A DNA stretch of 64,000 bases, taken from NCBI RefSeq assembly GCF_918797505.1, contig NC_092795.1:32103131-32167130 (forward strand), read 5' to 3'. The position numbers and the translations under genes are program-made. Positions 1 through 10,399 of the stretch are shown here, piece after piece (position 1 is the stretch's first letter; the number at the start of each line of letters is the position of its first letter). The notes under the pieces were generated by a model. It was not told the DNA's origin. It searched no databases and saw only the letters and a program-made list of their open reading frames with translations. Source of the stretch: Bemisia tabaci. Taxonomy: Eukaryota; Arthropoda; Insecta; Hemiptera; Aleyrodidae.

Positions 1-237
1 AAGCAGAGGGGTACCATTCCACATCAGCTATTGCCAAAAATAATTGGGCACTTCAATTGTTTACCTAAAAACGTTTGTACAGCTTTGTGTTCAAATTTTA
101 GTGAATTTTCTGCATAGTGCGAAGCGATTTCTTTAAAATTTTCAAAAGAATCCGCGTATATGTTCTCTTGTAAAAAATTAAAATGCCAAGTTTTTGTAAA
201 TTGCTGATGTGGCTTGGTTCCTTTCTGCTGAACGCAG
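1..237. mobile_element. Family I MITE, copy at window edge
   Basis: The left end begins AAGCAGAGGGG and the right end is the inverted form, ending near CCTTTCTGCTGAACGC. The same sequence recurs at 2609-2868. Both copies share the arm GAAGGAA/CCAAACCACATCAGC and a middle reading AATTGGGCA. It has no coding capacity, and the left end may be cut by the window boundary. I identify it as a non-autonomous element from the inverted termini and the second copy; the superfamily is unknown. Confidence 0.6.
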
Positions 238-245
238 TCCAAGTA

Positions 246-755
246 ATTGATTCATTCATTGACGGGTGGATGTTCACATAATTTTTTTTAGAAAATTCTC
301 GTCAAATTGCAAAGAAAGTTCATCAAAGCTCCGGAGATTTTGCCGTTTTTGCATTAGGCTCTCTTAATGAGGAGGTGTTCCTTCAATCGGTAGATAGGCA
401 ATATAAACAACACTCTGATGCAGTAGCAATAATTTAAACATGAAATTAATTTGCAATTTATCGCAGCCTGTCCTATTTGAAATATCTACCTAAACGATAT
501 ATGCGTACACACGCGGATTTATATCTCTCGTACCAAAACATGAGTATATGCCACCGATACCCGACTCATCTGAACGTATTTTTGATAAAAAGACTCAAGT
601 GTAAACGAACAACGCCGAGTGGAACCGTGGACCGCGCAAATCCTATGCTCATAGCTCATTTTGCTTGAACTTTATGTTTAGTTCCGCCTGGACTACATTT
701 TGAACAAGGAACTAGTATTTGTAACTCATCAAACAAACAACATATGTGTATATGG
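246..755. other. No gene or repeat recognised
   Basis: AT-rich DNA. A 63-codon open frame at 477-668 has no recognisable domain and no codon pattern suggesting a gene. Confidence 0.5.
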
Positions 756-756
756 C

Positions 757-1012
757 ATGGTGAAACTATCAGATCACGTATCTCGTTTGCGGTGTTTAAA
801 AATCTCCGCTCCTATTTTATTTTTTTGAAGGAGAACAAATGAATATAATTTCTTGAAATTTTCACAGAGTTTTCTTCGCACAGAGATAAAGAAACAAGAC
901 AGTTTTCAAGAATTAACTTTGAGTAGTTTTTCAATTCAAAAATAAAGTAAGACAGGAAGTATACAGCGCCGCAAACCAAAGATAGTGGTCTGGTACTTTC
1001 ACCGTCGATTAG
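757..1012. mobile_element. Family E MITE, diverged copy
   Basis: The sequence runs from an arm like ACTATCAGATCACGTATCTC, through TCTCCGCTCCTATTTTATTT, to the mirrored arm ending in CTTTCACCGTCGAT. The same order of blocks occurs at 5081, 16568, 25813 and 55590. It is a non-coding palindromic element; the 95-codon minus-strand frame across it is chance. Confidence 0.6.
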
Positions 1013-1560
1013 TTTCTCCATGCGGATGGGGATTTTTATGGATAATCCGGAAATAATGTAATAGTTCCTCACTGCAAAATGTGGTCCATTTGGCATCAAT
1101 ACGTCTATTTATATTTCAAAAATGGTTACATCAAAGTCTTAAAATCTATGCCTCCGCCACGAAGCTTGCTCGCATAGAGAGCAATAATTTAAGTCATTTC
1201 ATCCTTCAAGGGAAAAGGAGGGCAAGTTTTTAAACAAGCATTTTTCCCTTTATAATTTTCCTCGCTCATTTTTTGCCGTTTAATGTCCCTTTTCTTGTCG
1301 CGTAAGATCGGGGAAAAACGAGACGAAAGAAAGAGCGAAGATCCGTAGACAGGCGAGAAGAAGAAAGAATGAAATCCGAACCGGGAAAGCGTCAAGGAAT
1401 ATGAGCGTCGACAGAGGAAAATGCAGAAGGAAATTCAGATTTTCACGGGGGAGCGGGGCAATTTCGTTATGATAGTAGACATAAATCATGGTTGACATGG
1501 CACTAATCTAAGCATGGTTTCAATAACTTCGGCTCGCAGGACAGAGGGAAACACCATGCC
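1013..1560. other. No gene recognised
   Basis: Two overlapping minus-strand frames at 1189-1498 are Phe/Leu-rich and look like chance translations of a purine-rich strand. TTTGGCATCAATACGTCTATT at 1090-1110 resembles the outer arm of family M. Confidence 0.4.
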
Positions 1561-1775
1561 GCACAGAGGTCGGCATGATGCGGAAACATCAAACGCTTTC
1601 GAATTTGTAAATACGCAAACGTGGAGGTTTCAAAGTTGTTTCATTGGCTTCCCCGCGAAATTCCCTCACATGAGCACCCGTTAAAATTTACACCGCGAGG
1701 AAATAAACATGAACATGTGGAGTTTTAATCAAGAATTTCTCGTCCGATCCCCGGCAAAGGCCCGATCCATTGTGC
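1561..1775. mobile_element. Family U MITE, degenerate copy
   Basis: It starts GCACAGAGG and ends GATCCATTGTGC, matching the termini of the better copy at 6245-6479. The interior also matches (GGTTTCAAAGTTGTTTCATT, then AAATAAACAT...AGTTTTAATCAA). The flanking 8-mers ACCATGCC and GCCTGGCC agree at only 5 of 8 bases, so the target duplication is decayed. A 111-codon minus-strand frame overlaps its right end and extends to 2064; I do not recognise it as a gene. Confidence 0.5.
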
Positions 1776-2169
1776 GCCTGGCCGCAAAAGCGGGGAGCAA
1801 CGGAGGGTAACCGAGATCAAAGCCGTGATTGAAGCTGGAAGCAAACGCCGCGGCCGCGTTGGGCGTTGGCGTGGCGTTCGGGCTGGCGCTCGCGAAGTTT
1901 AACTCAATAATTGTGGCAATAAATTTGCAATGGATTCTAATTAGAGCGACGTAACAGGAAGAAAGCCGGCTGCGAAACGTTTCGAACGCTTCAACACTGC
2001 TCATTATTGGTTTTTGCATGACCAGACTTTCACCGGGAGTAGGATGAAGGAAGTGTTGCCGCATACCAGGAGCGTGGAGAAATGACAGAGGGTGTTATTT
2101 TAGCCGTCAACTACGTGTATTGATGGTCAAAGTGCGAAACTACGTTTTTCCGTTTGCGACGTTGGAGAC

Positions 2170-2575
2170 CGGTGTTCGAAATTCTCTTTTGAGTTTTAGG
2201 AGCCATGTGGCGCATCAAGCCCGATTTTTGGGCGCCATTGAAGATTTTTTAGGGGTCAAATTGACTTTTTGCCTATATATTACGGCGCGTTTAGTGAAAA
2301 GTTAGACGCAAGATGTTTTCGTAAGAGAACTAGTAAGTAGCTGTAACTTGGGGAAGACAAAAGTACAAAGAATGAAATAGTGAAGAATAGAAAAAGCTTT
2401 CACTGGTTGTCCTGAAAATTCCGAGTTTTTTCAATTCAAATAGATTTGTTATTCTTTCTTCATGTGACTTCCTATAAAAATCCAGATTTTAAGGAATTTT
2501 TAGGGCCATTTTGGCGCAGAGCCTTCATTTTTTAGGCGCGTTTGGCGCGTTGGCGCCTGTGAATCTCGAACACTG
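2170..2575. mobile_element. Non-autonomous hAT-like element nested in family E
   Basis: The ends are CGGTGTTCGAAATTC and GAATCTCGAACACTG, inverted copies of CAGTGTTCGAGATTC. The flanking 8-mers TTGGAGAC (2162-2169) and TCGGAGAC (2576-2583) differ at one base, giving an 8-bp target duplication. The interior is rich in GGCGC near both ends and has no transposase. The 8-bp duplication plus a CAGTG start is the signature of the hAT superfamily (established knowledge); membership is inferred. Confidence 0.7.
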
Positions 2576-2608
2576 TCGGAGACTTCCTGTCATATTTTCT
2601 TTGGACTC

Positions 2609-2868
2609 CGTTAAGCAGAAAGGAATCAAACCACATCACCTGATGCGGTTGGCCTGATTTGCCAAATGTAATTGGGCAATATAATTTTTTACATGAAAAC
2701 GTGTGTTCGGATTTTAGTGCAAATTTCAGTGAGGTTTTTGCATGGTGCGAAGCAAATTCCTTACAATTTCCGAAGGAATTCGTACAAACATTGTCTTGTA
2801 GAAAATTATTTACCCATTTTGATTTGGCAATAGTTGATGTGGTTTAGTTCCTTTCTAGTAAACGCCGT
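2609..2868. mobile_element. Family I MITE nested in family E
   Basis: Arms are GTTAAGCAGAAAGGAATCAA on the left and the mirrored TTAGTTCCTTTCTAGTAAAC on the right. The interior matches the copy at 1-237. It interrupts the E copy a second time, about 30 bp after the hAT-like element. The target duplication is not clear. Confidence 0.65.
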
Positions 2869-3100
2869 CCTTTTTCTTTGGCAAACCCGGTATCGTAATT
2901 TCCTAGAAACCTCCTTGATTCTTCCTCTCTGTCGGAGGAGAATATTCTGTGAAAATTTCAAGCTTGAAAGTGGGCTTGCTCCTCCTTGAAAAATAAAATA
3001 GGAGCGGACATTTTTACATACATAACATACATTACATAACATTCATACATTTTTAAACGTCGCAATGAAGATACGTGGTTTCTCACTTCAGCCATCGGGA

Positions 3101-3170
3101 ATGCTGCCGTCGTAAGGAAAAACGACGTATGAACATTCAACGTTGCCGAATTCTCCCCAATAAAAAAGTT
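3101..3170 (+). mobile_element. Family A MITE, 5' fragment
   Basis: ATGCTGCCGTCGTAAGGAA and the following ACGTATGAACATTC match the 5' arm of family A. The match stops after about 70 bp and no right arm is present. Confidence 0.5.
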
Positions 3171-3327
3171 AGTGTCTTAAAGAGGTGGTGTGAAAAAAAA
3201 AAATGGTTTCAAATTTTGGCCACCGATACAATGGTGAATCCAGGGTTGCCAGTTTCCGGAAATGAGCAGTAATTACATTCTAGGATGAGCTTCGAGACAC
3301 GTAAAAGCATGTGCTTCGTGGTTCATA

Positions 3328-3580
3328 CTGCCTTGCTGAGGAAAAAATACGCACATCAGCTTTCAGACGCTGCCAAATTTCCTTCAATAAAAACCGAATT
3401 TAATGGGAAAGATCAGAATATTTTTCTTCCGATTTTTCAGAAAGTCTTGTTCACAATATCCTATAATATCTGAAAATATCAAAGAAAAATACTCACAAAT
3501 TACCAGCAAAATAAATATTTTATGTAGAGAGATTTAACAACGTCTAGAGGCTCACATGACGCTCTCATTTAACACGATAG
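3328..3580. mobile_element. Family A MITE with 4-bp target duplication
   Basis: The left end is CTGCCTTGCTGAGG and the right end CATTTAACACGATAG, diverged inverted copies. Flanks are CATA at 3324-3327 and CATA at 3581-3584. The middle contains the family blocks TTCTTCCGATTTTTCAG and TCTGAAAATATCAAAG. There is no coding capacity. Confidence 0.75.
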
Positions 3581-3584
3581 CATA

Positions 3585-4857
3585 TGAATTGAAATTGTCT
3601 GAAAAAGGGGAGCCTCGCACCAATTTTAGGCTACCGTCAAAGTTTCTGCTTGACCCTTCCAATCCCCTCGTCAGTAACATGTTAGAGACGTATTGATTCC
3701 CTTCACGTCACATCTTTCTTCAATTTGACCAGGATTGAGTAGAGAGTAAATACCAATCGTTTATTGCATGAATATCCGAAAAAGGATGTATAATTACGTA
3801 TGCAATCATCAGAGAGAATAAAGCAAACCATGGATTGAGGTGACAAAAATTCCTGTGCTTGCACTCTGCTTATTCGGGCGCTACAAGTAACGACAACTTT
3901 CGTGCATTTCTAAGGAGTGAGAAAAACGAAAGTGCCTTAAATTTTGAACATGCAACACGCACATCCGTGGAACACGAATAGTTGCACCAATACGCTACAG
4001 TCTACTTACAATGGGTCCAGTTATTTGTAAAGTGGAAACGCCTCCCATTTTCGAACATGCAACAAGCACATTCTGAAAACATACTGAAAGTATAAGCAAA
4101 ATTTTGTGTGTGAAAAAATCGTAAATTTTTATTGAAAACTTTTAAAAATAGAAAAAATAAGTTGTAAAATGTATTTACGTGACCTGTTTTGATATTCGCG
4201 CAGCGTCCAGGGGTCATGACCGCGTGCCCATTAATATGAATATGATTTCAAAGCCTCGATCCAGTAGATCACGTGATTAATTTTGGAAATATAGTTCCTA
4301 CTCACGACAGAATTCAGCCGTGACATTTTGAAAAACAGAAAATCAAAAGCTTCAAATAGCCCTCAAATAGGCTCCGTACCTATAAATAGACTCGACGTTC
4401 CTGCTGCAAGTCTCTACGTGGATAGCCGATGTCCATTTGATTCATCGACCGGGCTCTATTGATGGAATGGCCGTGCGACTACATTATTTGCATTATTTGC
4501 GTGAGTTTCCGAACTCAATGAACTTGATTTACGATTAGAATGCCCCGCGAGAAAGGATTTACTGCAGGGATGCGACTTTCACTGTCCAAATAAAATCGCG
4601 AAATAAAAATATCCGAGCCTTCAGGGGAAATGGGCTGAGTGTTCGGTAAACAAAACTCTAAATGCCAATGCCAGCTAACATGTCCCCCTCCCACTTCCTG
4701 TATATTGCCAAGTGGAAAACACTTCTTCACAGGGGTAATTTTTTCGGCGTTGAAGCATTGGTTGAAGCTTTGGGAAACCCATCCAAAAAAGGGGGGATCT
4801 GAAAACCCACAGAAATGGATTTTTGGACGTGATATGAATTAAAGCATTACGCAACAT
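3585..4857. other. AT-rich DNA with one H-core fragment
   Basis: The only repeat seen is an H-core fragment on the minus strand at 3947-3988 (GCAACACGCACATCCGTGG then ACACGAATAGTTGC). A shorter echo (AACATGCAACAAGCACATTC) lies near 4057. A TATA-like CTATAAATAG at 4380-4389 has no gene attached. Open frames here are unremarkable. Confidence 0.4.
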
Positions 4858-5015
4858 TGGTGGATCCAGTGAATTGGCAACATTGTTTTTCTCCATTTTT
4901 AAACCTATAAAAATGTATCGACTCTTGGAGGGGCCAGGTGCTTCGACAAAAATCGATTATTTAACATTAGTTTAAATGGAGGAACCCCTAGGTTGCTAAA
5001 TTGCTGGATCCACTT
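4858..5015. mobile_element. Family R foldback element, copy 1
   Basis: The left arm GGTGGATCCAGTGAATTGG is mirrored by GCTAAATTGCTGGATCCAC. The interior motif GGCCAGGTGCTTCGACAAAA then ATCGATTA recurs at 44478-44634 in the same arrangement. No target duplication was found. Confidence 0.55.
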
Positions 5016-5080
5016 CTGCTTCGCAACACATTTTCTCTTCAACATTTTGCTTGAAAACCACCTAACCAATCGATCTATGT

Positions 5081-5340
5081 ATCAATGGCTAAAGTGCAAA
5101 ACCACGTATCTCCGTTTGCAACGTTGCAGATTAATGTCGTACTTTACTTTTTCTCTTGAATACCTACTGGTCAAGTTAATGTTTTGAAAATGTTCTTGAT
5201 TTTTCTCCTTCATTAATAGAATATTTCGTAAAAATTTCAAGCTGTAAAGTTGGCCTATTTCTCTTCAAAAAAATAAAATAAAATAGGAGCAGAAATTCTG
5301 AAATACCGCAATAGAGATTCGTTGTTTTGCACTTCCATCA
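5081..5340. mobile_element. Family E MITE next to a family A insertion
   Basis: It starts ATCAATGGCTAAAGTGCAAA and runs to TTGTTTTGCACTTCCATCA, with the typical ACCACGTATCTCCGTTTGC left arm. Its last part reappears on the far side of the adjacent A element: 5314-5336 and 5601-5623 are 23 identical bases. Confidence 0.65.
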
Positions 5341-5342
5341 TG

Positions 5343-5596
5343 CTGCCGTGCTAAGGAAAAACGGCGTATGAACCTTCAGGCGTTGTCTAATTTCCTCTGA
5401 TAAAATGCAAATTTATTGGGGGAAATTGTTAATATTTTTCTTCCAATTTTTCAGACTATTTTGTTCGCAATTTAATCTAGAATATCTGAAAATTTCAAGG
5501 AAAATTATGCATAAATTTTGTCAAAATTACATGTTTTATCGGGAGAAATTTGTCAACTCTCGAATGTACATACGGCGTTCTTCCTTAGCACAGCAG
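5343..5596. mobile_element. Family A MITE
   Basis: The left end is CTGCCGTGCTAAGGAAAAAC and the right end TTCCTTAGCACAGCAG. Flanking 4-mers are CATG (5339-5342) and CACG (5597-5600), one mismatch. The 98-codon frame across it is a chance reading of the element. Confidence 0.75.
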
Positions 5597-5598
5597 CA

Positions 5599-5634
5599 CG
5601 GAGATTCGTTGTTTTGCACTTCCTCCATGGATAT
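5599..5634. repeat. Duplicated 3' end of family E
   Basis: ACGGAGATTCGTTGTTTTGC then ACTTCC is a second copy of the E 3' terminus already present just left of the A element. It carries the same private variant (ATTCGTTGTTTTGC instead of the family ATACGTGGTTTCGC), so it is a local duplication. Confidence 0.6.
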
Positions 5635-6034
5635 TATTTCCTTTGAATGTAGATATCAATGGAAGGTAGAAGGTACGGAAAGAGAGGAAAATACCACTTG
5701 ATGGTTTTAGATCCACCCCTCGAATTAACCATTTAGGCCCTTGATTAAGAGTGCGGAAGGGACACGAGGCCTCCGAGCCCCTTTTGAAAACACGCCCCCC
5801 CCCCCACCCACACCCACAACCACCCTTAAGTCCCCTGTTGCCCCCCCCCCCCGTCGGCAAGGAAAACGACGATCAGGACGGTGATTAAACGTATGTAAGG
5901 TTAATGCCGTTGAATGAATAATTCAGATCCTTAAACCGGGAGCGGTTTCGAACTAAACGGAATGAACCCAAGTGAATCTAAGTCGGTTTGCTTTACACTG
6001 CAAGTTCCAAGGTGCGGTGCGGTTCGTTCAAATA
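5635..6034. other. No gene; C homopolymers
   Basis: It holds C-runs near 5796-5808 and 5836-5850 within C-rich sequence; the minus-strand frame over them (5585-5860) is Gly-rich low complexity. Nothing else was recognised. Confidence 0.5.
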
Positions 6035-6042
6035 TTCACAGG

Positions 6043-6207
6043 CAGTGGCGTGGCGTGAATCGCGATAAATCGATTGTTATGCCATTTAAACCTATGGTAA
6101 AGAATCGATTATTAAGGTGTTCGCCGCGAACACCCTGTTTATCGATCCTTTTCCATAGGTTTGAATGGCATAACAATCGATGTATCGCAATTCACGCCAC
6201 GCCACTG
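6043..6207. mobile_element. Family B hairpin MITE (hAT-like)
   Basis: The element starts CAGTGGCGTGGCGTGAAT and ends ATTCACGCCACGCCACTG, and is palindromic along nearly its whole 165 bp. The centre is itself a perfect palindrome around GGTGTTCGC/GCGAACACC. The 8-bp target duplication TTCACAGG is exact at 6035-6042 and 6208-6215. CAGTGGCG termini plus an 8-bp duplication fit hAT (established rule); no transposase is encoded. Confidence 0.88.
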
Positions 6208-6244
6208 TTCACAGGGCGGTGAGCGCCGCGCGTCATGCCGCGCC

Positions 6245-6479
6245 GCACAGTGGATCGAGTCAATTGGGGAGGTCGGACACAATTTGGAAACTTTAAACGC
6301 ATATAACTCCGTTTATACAAAACTTTGAGGTTCTAAAAGCGGTTCCATTGGTTTTCTCGTTAAATTTTCTTCTTAAGGCACCCCTAAAATTTTAAAATGT
6401 GACGAAATAAACATCAAAATTCGCAGTTTTAGTCAAACATTTTGTGTCCGACCTCTTTGATTGACTCGATCCACTGTGC
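6245..6479. mobile_element. Family U MITE with 8-bp target duplication
   Basis: Termini GCACAGTGGATCGAGTCAAT and ATTGACTCGATCCACTGTGC are inverted repeats that extend on to GAGGTCGGACACAA. The exact 8-bp duplication GCCGCGCC lies at 6237-6244 and 6480-6487. Other likely copies are at 1561-1775 and, more decayed, around 29930-30170 (TAGGTTCCATTAATTTGCTC-like interior). Confidence 0.8.
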
Positions 6480-6487
6480 GCCGCGCC

Positions 6488-7054
6488 GGGAGGTTAGAGC
6501 AGGCTGCCCAATCTAATTTGCGGTCGCTGGGAAAATGCACCCGTAATTGTCGCCACGAGTAGATTACCGCGGCCGAAAATTTACAATATCAACCTTTGGA
6601 GGGCCACGCTTCATAATTACGTTTAATGTTTGGACAGTTAACCGCTGTGTCCATGAGGCGTTCCGCTGTGAACAGTGCCGCTCTTGTCGGACAAGCACCG
6701 TCAAAGCGCGCGGTCGGGTCGGGTGGGAAAGTTTTGGCAGGGGAGCTTTCATTGTCATGGATTTTTTTTTCAACGCCGGTTTAAACAGGTGTCGAATACG
6801 CTCGTTATTTTTTCCGTTCCTCTTTCGATTCGGCATATTTGTTTTCGTTTTTTGTTTCGAATTTAATTTGTGTGGCCTCGTTCCCGAATTAAATACCGGA
6901 AAATGAAGTAATACGGTACTAATTTGAAACGTTGCTCGTTTTTTTTGTATACTCCCCTTTTAAGTAAATTATGTGCGCTCAGAGTGACCCAATTTCTCGT
7001 GTATTCATCGAGGATATCTTCAATTCAAAATGCTTCTGACGTGACAGCACCTAC

Positions 7055-7117
<63 letters not shown>

Positions 7118-7642
7118 AAAAACTCGTAAAAAGGAAGACAAGTCTTAGTAGAAAACTGATGAAATTCTATTTTTGATAGACCTCTTTCGGGTATTTTTGA
7201 AGTAAATTTTAAGTAAAAAGATTTCAAAAACTATTAAACTATCTACGATGATTGTTGGACTCTGAGAATATCAGAAAAAATTTCAAAAAACTCTTAAAAA
7301 TACAAATGATTTTTTTTTTTAAATTCTTTCTTTCGTAAATTTTACCAGACTTGAAAAAGTTGCAAAGAGTATCTCTTTTTGCTTCATTTTTTACTGTAGA
7401 TCCTCTGGAATTAATGAATCAAACACATTGTTATTAAAAAATAAAATAAAATGAAAAGCACAAACAATATACAGTAGACTGTAACATATATTTACATCGG
7501 AAAAAAGAGTATCTCTGAAAATTAATTTTTAAAGTTGTTTTTACAGTTCTCAATGGCTTTTGAAAAGTGCTTTTCAGCGGTCGTTATCACTAGAAAGGGT
7601 CTCTTATTTCGTTTCTCCCGCCTTTCAACGGAAAATTCACTA
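6488..7642. other. No gene recognised; AT-rich
   Basis: Overlapping frames at 6547-6906 on both strands have no recognisable domain. A 56-base A-run lies at 7059-7114. Confidence 0.45.
7059..7114 (+). repeat. Poly-A tract, 56 bp
   Basis: An uninterrupted run of A. It could be the tail of a retroposed sequence, but the DNA to its left shows no element I recognise and no flanking duplication. The length may be affected by assembly. Confidence 0.9.
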
Positions 7643-8030
7643 ATTGGACGTATTTATGCTAAAAGGAGATATGTGCAAGTGGAAAGATGGGGTGTGCTCG
7701 TTAGTTGGGTCATAAGAAACAATGTAAAAGTGGATATAGCTCCTTTTGAGAAAATTGAGAAGCGGGATTTGACATTAAATCAAAAGGAGCTAAACGCCAA
7801 AATATGCTAACTCATGAGCTGCGGGCATGGGAAGAGAGCCTTGTGCACAGGGCTCACGAGTTACAGCGCCCCGACGACCATCTCCCCGTCGTTAGAGTGC
7901 GCACTCATTGCCGCTGACGTCACTGGCGCACAATTATTCCCCATTCATTCTTATGGCTCGACCACTAACGAGCACACCCCATCTTTCCACTTCCACATAT
8001 CTCCTTTTCGCATAAATACGTCCAATTGTA
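7643..8030. mobile_element. Long foldback element related to family M
   Basis: The left arm (7643-about 7722) starts ATTGGACGTATTTATGC and continues AAAAGGAGATATGTG, then GTGGAAAGATGGGGTGTGCT. The right arm (about 7945-8030) is its inverted copy ending GCATAAATACGTCCAAT. The arms share the GGACGTATTTNTGCTAAA start of family M. The middle holds GAGCTGCGGGCATGGGAAG and a GCC..GGGCTC palindrome. No coding capacity; class II foldback is inferred from structure. Confidence 0.65.
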
Positions 8031-8125
8031 AACCCTTGTTATGCGTTTAGTAGGGCTTTTTGGAAACTCGATCTATTCGTGTTCATTCGAGGGTTTATGG
8101 AAACACCCGACGAGGGAAGCGAGAC

Positions 8126-8289
8126 CAGTGGCGTAGCGTGAATGATCGATTATCGATATCTCGCCATTTGAAGCTATGGTAAAGAATCGACTACTAAGGT
8201 GTTCGCTGCGAACACCCTAATAATCGATCTTTTTTCATAGGTTTGAGTGGCGTATCAATCGATATATCGCAAAGCACACCACGCCACTG
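8126..8289. mobile_element. Family B hairpin MITE
   Basis: It starts CAGTGGCGTAGCGTGAAT and ends CACACCACGCCACTG. The exact 8-bp duplication AGCGAGAC lies at 8118-8125 and 8290-8297. The central GGTGTTCGCTGCGAACACC is intact. Confidence 0.87.
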
Positions 8290-8297
8290 AGCGAGAC

Positions 8298-9351
8298 GAA
8301 TGTAACCTTTCAAATTGTGCGGAGACGTCGCGAGGTGTAAATAGAAAGAAACGTATCACCCCAATTTCCAACTTTAACAAGAATCCGCCCGAGCGAGAAG
8401 CGTGTCAGAAGAGAGGCAGCGGGAAGACCAATCAAGAAAAGATTTAATCCGTAAATTCAAACTGCCGAGTGCAGATAGACGTCTGAAAATAAAACGTCTG
8501 ACTATTCGAGGTGTTCAAAGTGTTAGGCTGCGGAGCGGGACCGATTTTATCTCTTGTCTCGATCTAGCGGTGAAAATCAAATAATTTTATTTTACGGCGT
8601 CTCCCCCTCCCTCCGCCCACCCCGGGCAAGCAAACACCCGTTGAGAGCGTAAATCTGAAGTGTTTACAATTTAGTGTTTGGCTTAGAAGCTCGCGGGATA
8701 CAGCAACGTGGGTGTTTATCGGAACACCTAAGAGAGAAGAAAATATCCCGCGGGGGGTTTGTTTGAAGATCAGCTTGAAAAGTGCTCAGACGCAAAATAA
8801 TTGATTCTTTAAGGTTACCTCGGTAGCTGAACAAAAAATTAATCCTCTGGGTAAAGATTTTCGATCAAACATTTCGACAGTGTTTGAAATGTCTTTGCTG
8901 ATGGCCCTACACCTTGCTAAAAGTAAGGAAACAAAACCACACGCCTAACAGTTGAAACACCTCTTATTCTTCGCAATCACACGTCTACTTTGATTTTATT
9001 TTATTTCGTTAGGTGTCTACCTGATAAGCTTCATTTTTTTACACCACGAATTCAATGAGAAATTGCGTCTCTCGGAGAGCAGTTCAGTTATCTTTCAATC
9101 TTTTTAAACGCTCGGCCTGAACTGGCTTGTGCTGGAAGGTAGAGAGGGAGGAATCTTTACGGAATAAGTTAAACACTGTCGACTTCTGGTGAACCAAGAG
9201 ATTCAGTCACAGAGGAAGGGTATTGATAAGGGCGGAAGGGCCGTGTTAAACCAAGAGATTCAGTCAGAGAGGAGGGGTATCGCTAAGGGCCGTGTTTGTG
9301 CAGCCTGAATAAAGTTCCTCCACTATAAAATTTGTTGCTCTTTAGAGTTCC
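8298..9351. other. No gene; short tandem duplication
   Basis: Frames at 8298-8584 are unremarkable. A 57-bp period duplication sits at 9192-9297. The rest is featureless. Confidence 0.45.
9192..9297 (+). repeat. Two-unit tandem repeat, 57-bp period
   Basis: AACCAAGAGATTCAGTCA starts at 9192 and again at 9249. Each is followed by GAGAGGA(A/G)GGGTAT and AAGGGCCGTGTT or a close variant. Confidence 0.75.
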
Positions 9352-9576
9352 ACATTTTACGAGATGCATCATGAATTGGTCATTTTCGGCCTATTTTCAA
9401 GTCTAATACTGGCCTGAAATGATAGGAGAGCCGATTTCGGCAAACAACGCGGATTTTTCGACTTCCAACTGATATCCGCCTTTTGCACCAAAATCGGCCC
9501 TCAGCCCATTTTCAGGCCAATATTAGACCCGAAGAGAGATCGAAAATAACCACCTCGTAATGTATATCGTAAAATA
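9352..9576. mobile_element. Family J palindromic element, copy 1
   Basis: The left arm has ATGCATCATGAATTGGTCAT, TTTTCGGCC and GTCTAATACTGGCC. The right arm carries the inverse (GGCCAATATTAGACC, then a diverged GAAAATAACCACCTCGTAAT). The same pattern occurs at 14984-15190. Non-coding. Confidence 0.6.
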
Positions 9577-10148
9577 AAATTCTAAATAATCAAAACGTTG
9601 TAAAGTTGAGGAAATCAGAGTCGATACTCCTGATACTTATCGATATGTATCGATACTCCTGCTCCTTCGGCCATCGGGGTAATTTTTCCCTTAGCTGAAC
9701 ACAGATTTTCTGGAGAATCCAATATTTTGACCTGGTGGTCCATTCACTTAGATTGAAAATAATGTCATGCAAATGTAACCATCGCTCAATTTGGAGCCCT
9801 TTATTCTCCTGAGAAAATATACACTTCTATGCGAACAAATACTCGCAAGAGGATAAAATTAAGCACATGTTTCAATTACCAGTAAGATCCTACTTCAGAT
9901 GCCGCCGAGGCGCGGCGTTGTAGCCTAAAACAACACTCAACGAAATGGTAAATGGTTGATTTACATATTGCGATCTTAAATACACATCCAAGGAAGTAGT
10001 TCAATTTTCTTACGCTCCAAGCAGTTTAAGAATCAAGATACATCAGAGAGATGGCCTCCCATAACGAGACTTTTGGATGAGAAGCATTCTGGAAGCTCCG
10101 TCGTTTGAAACACTTACACATTTTTGCCCATTACGAACGTTCTATATA
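9577..10148. other. No gene recognised
   Basis: It contains a small duplication of CGATACTCCTG around 9630-9662. The rest is featureless AT-rich DNA. Confidence 0.4.
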
Positions 10149-10395
10149 CTGCCACGCAGAACGCCGTATGAACATTTGAGAGTTGCCAAATTTCCCTTGA
10201 TAAAAAATGTAAATTTGACAACATTCATGCACCTATTTCTTTGAAATTTTCAGATGTTTTAGATTAAATTGCGTAGAAAATTATCTGAAAATTTTGGGGA
10301 AAAATATGCACAATTTTCCCAATAAATTCAGTTTTTATCGAAGGAAATTTGGCAACGTCTAAAGGCTCATACGGCGCTCTTCCTCAACACGACAG
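10149..10395. mobile_element. Family A MITE
   Basis: The left arm CTGCCACGCAGAACGCCGTA is mirrored by GGCGCTCTTCCTCAACACGACAG. Flanks are TATA (10145-10148) and TAAA (10396-10399), one mismatch. Confidence 0.7.
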
Positions 10396-10399
10396 TAAA

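Larger units (their letters stand above)
2121..3097. mobile_element. Family E MITE, host of two nested insertions
   Basis: The left arm starts TGATGGTCAAAGTGCGAAAC at 2121, and the right arm ends CACTTCAGCCATCG at 3097. Between them, E sequence appears in three pieces: 2121-2169, 2576-2608 and 2869-3097. They are separated by two foreign elements at 2170-2575 and 2609-2868. Joined, the three pieces follow the order of the uninterrupted copies at 16568 and 55590, so E was the first arrival here. Confidence 0.75.

Noticed and set aside
1729..2064. 111-codon minus-strand frame, Ala-rich
   Set aside because: It overlaps the right end of a family U element and a GC-rich patch with GCG repeats; no recognisable product.
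3060..3170. Complete family A element after the nested E copy
   Set aside because: Only the first 70 bp of A are present; no right arm or duplication was found, so it is called a fragment.
6924..7148. Lys-rich frame through the poly-A tract
   Set aside because: It is a translation of the A-run only.
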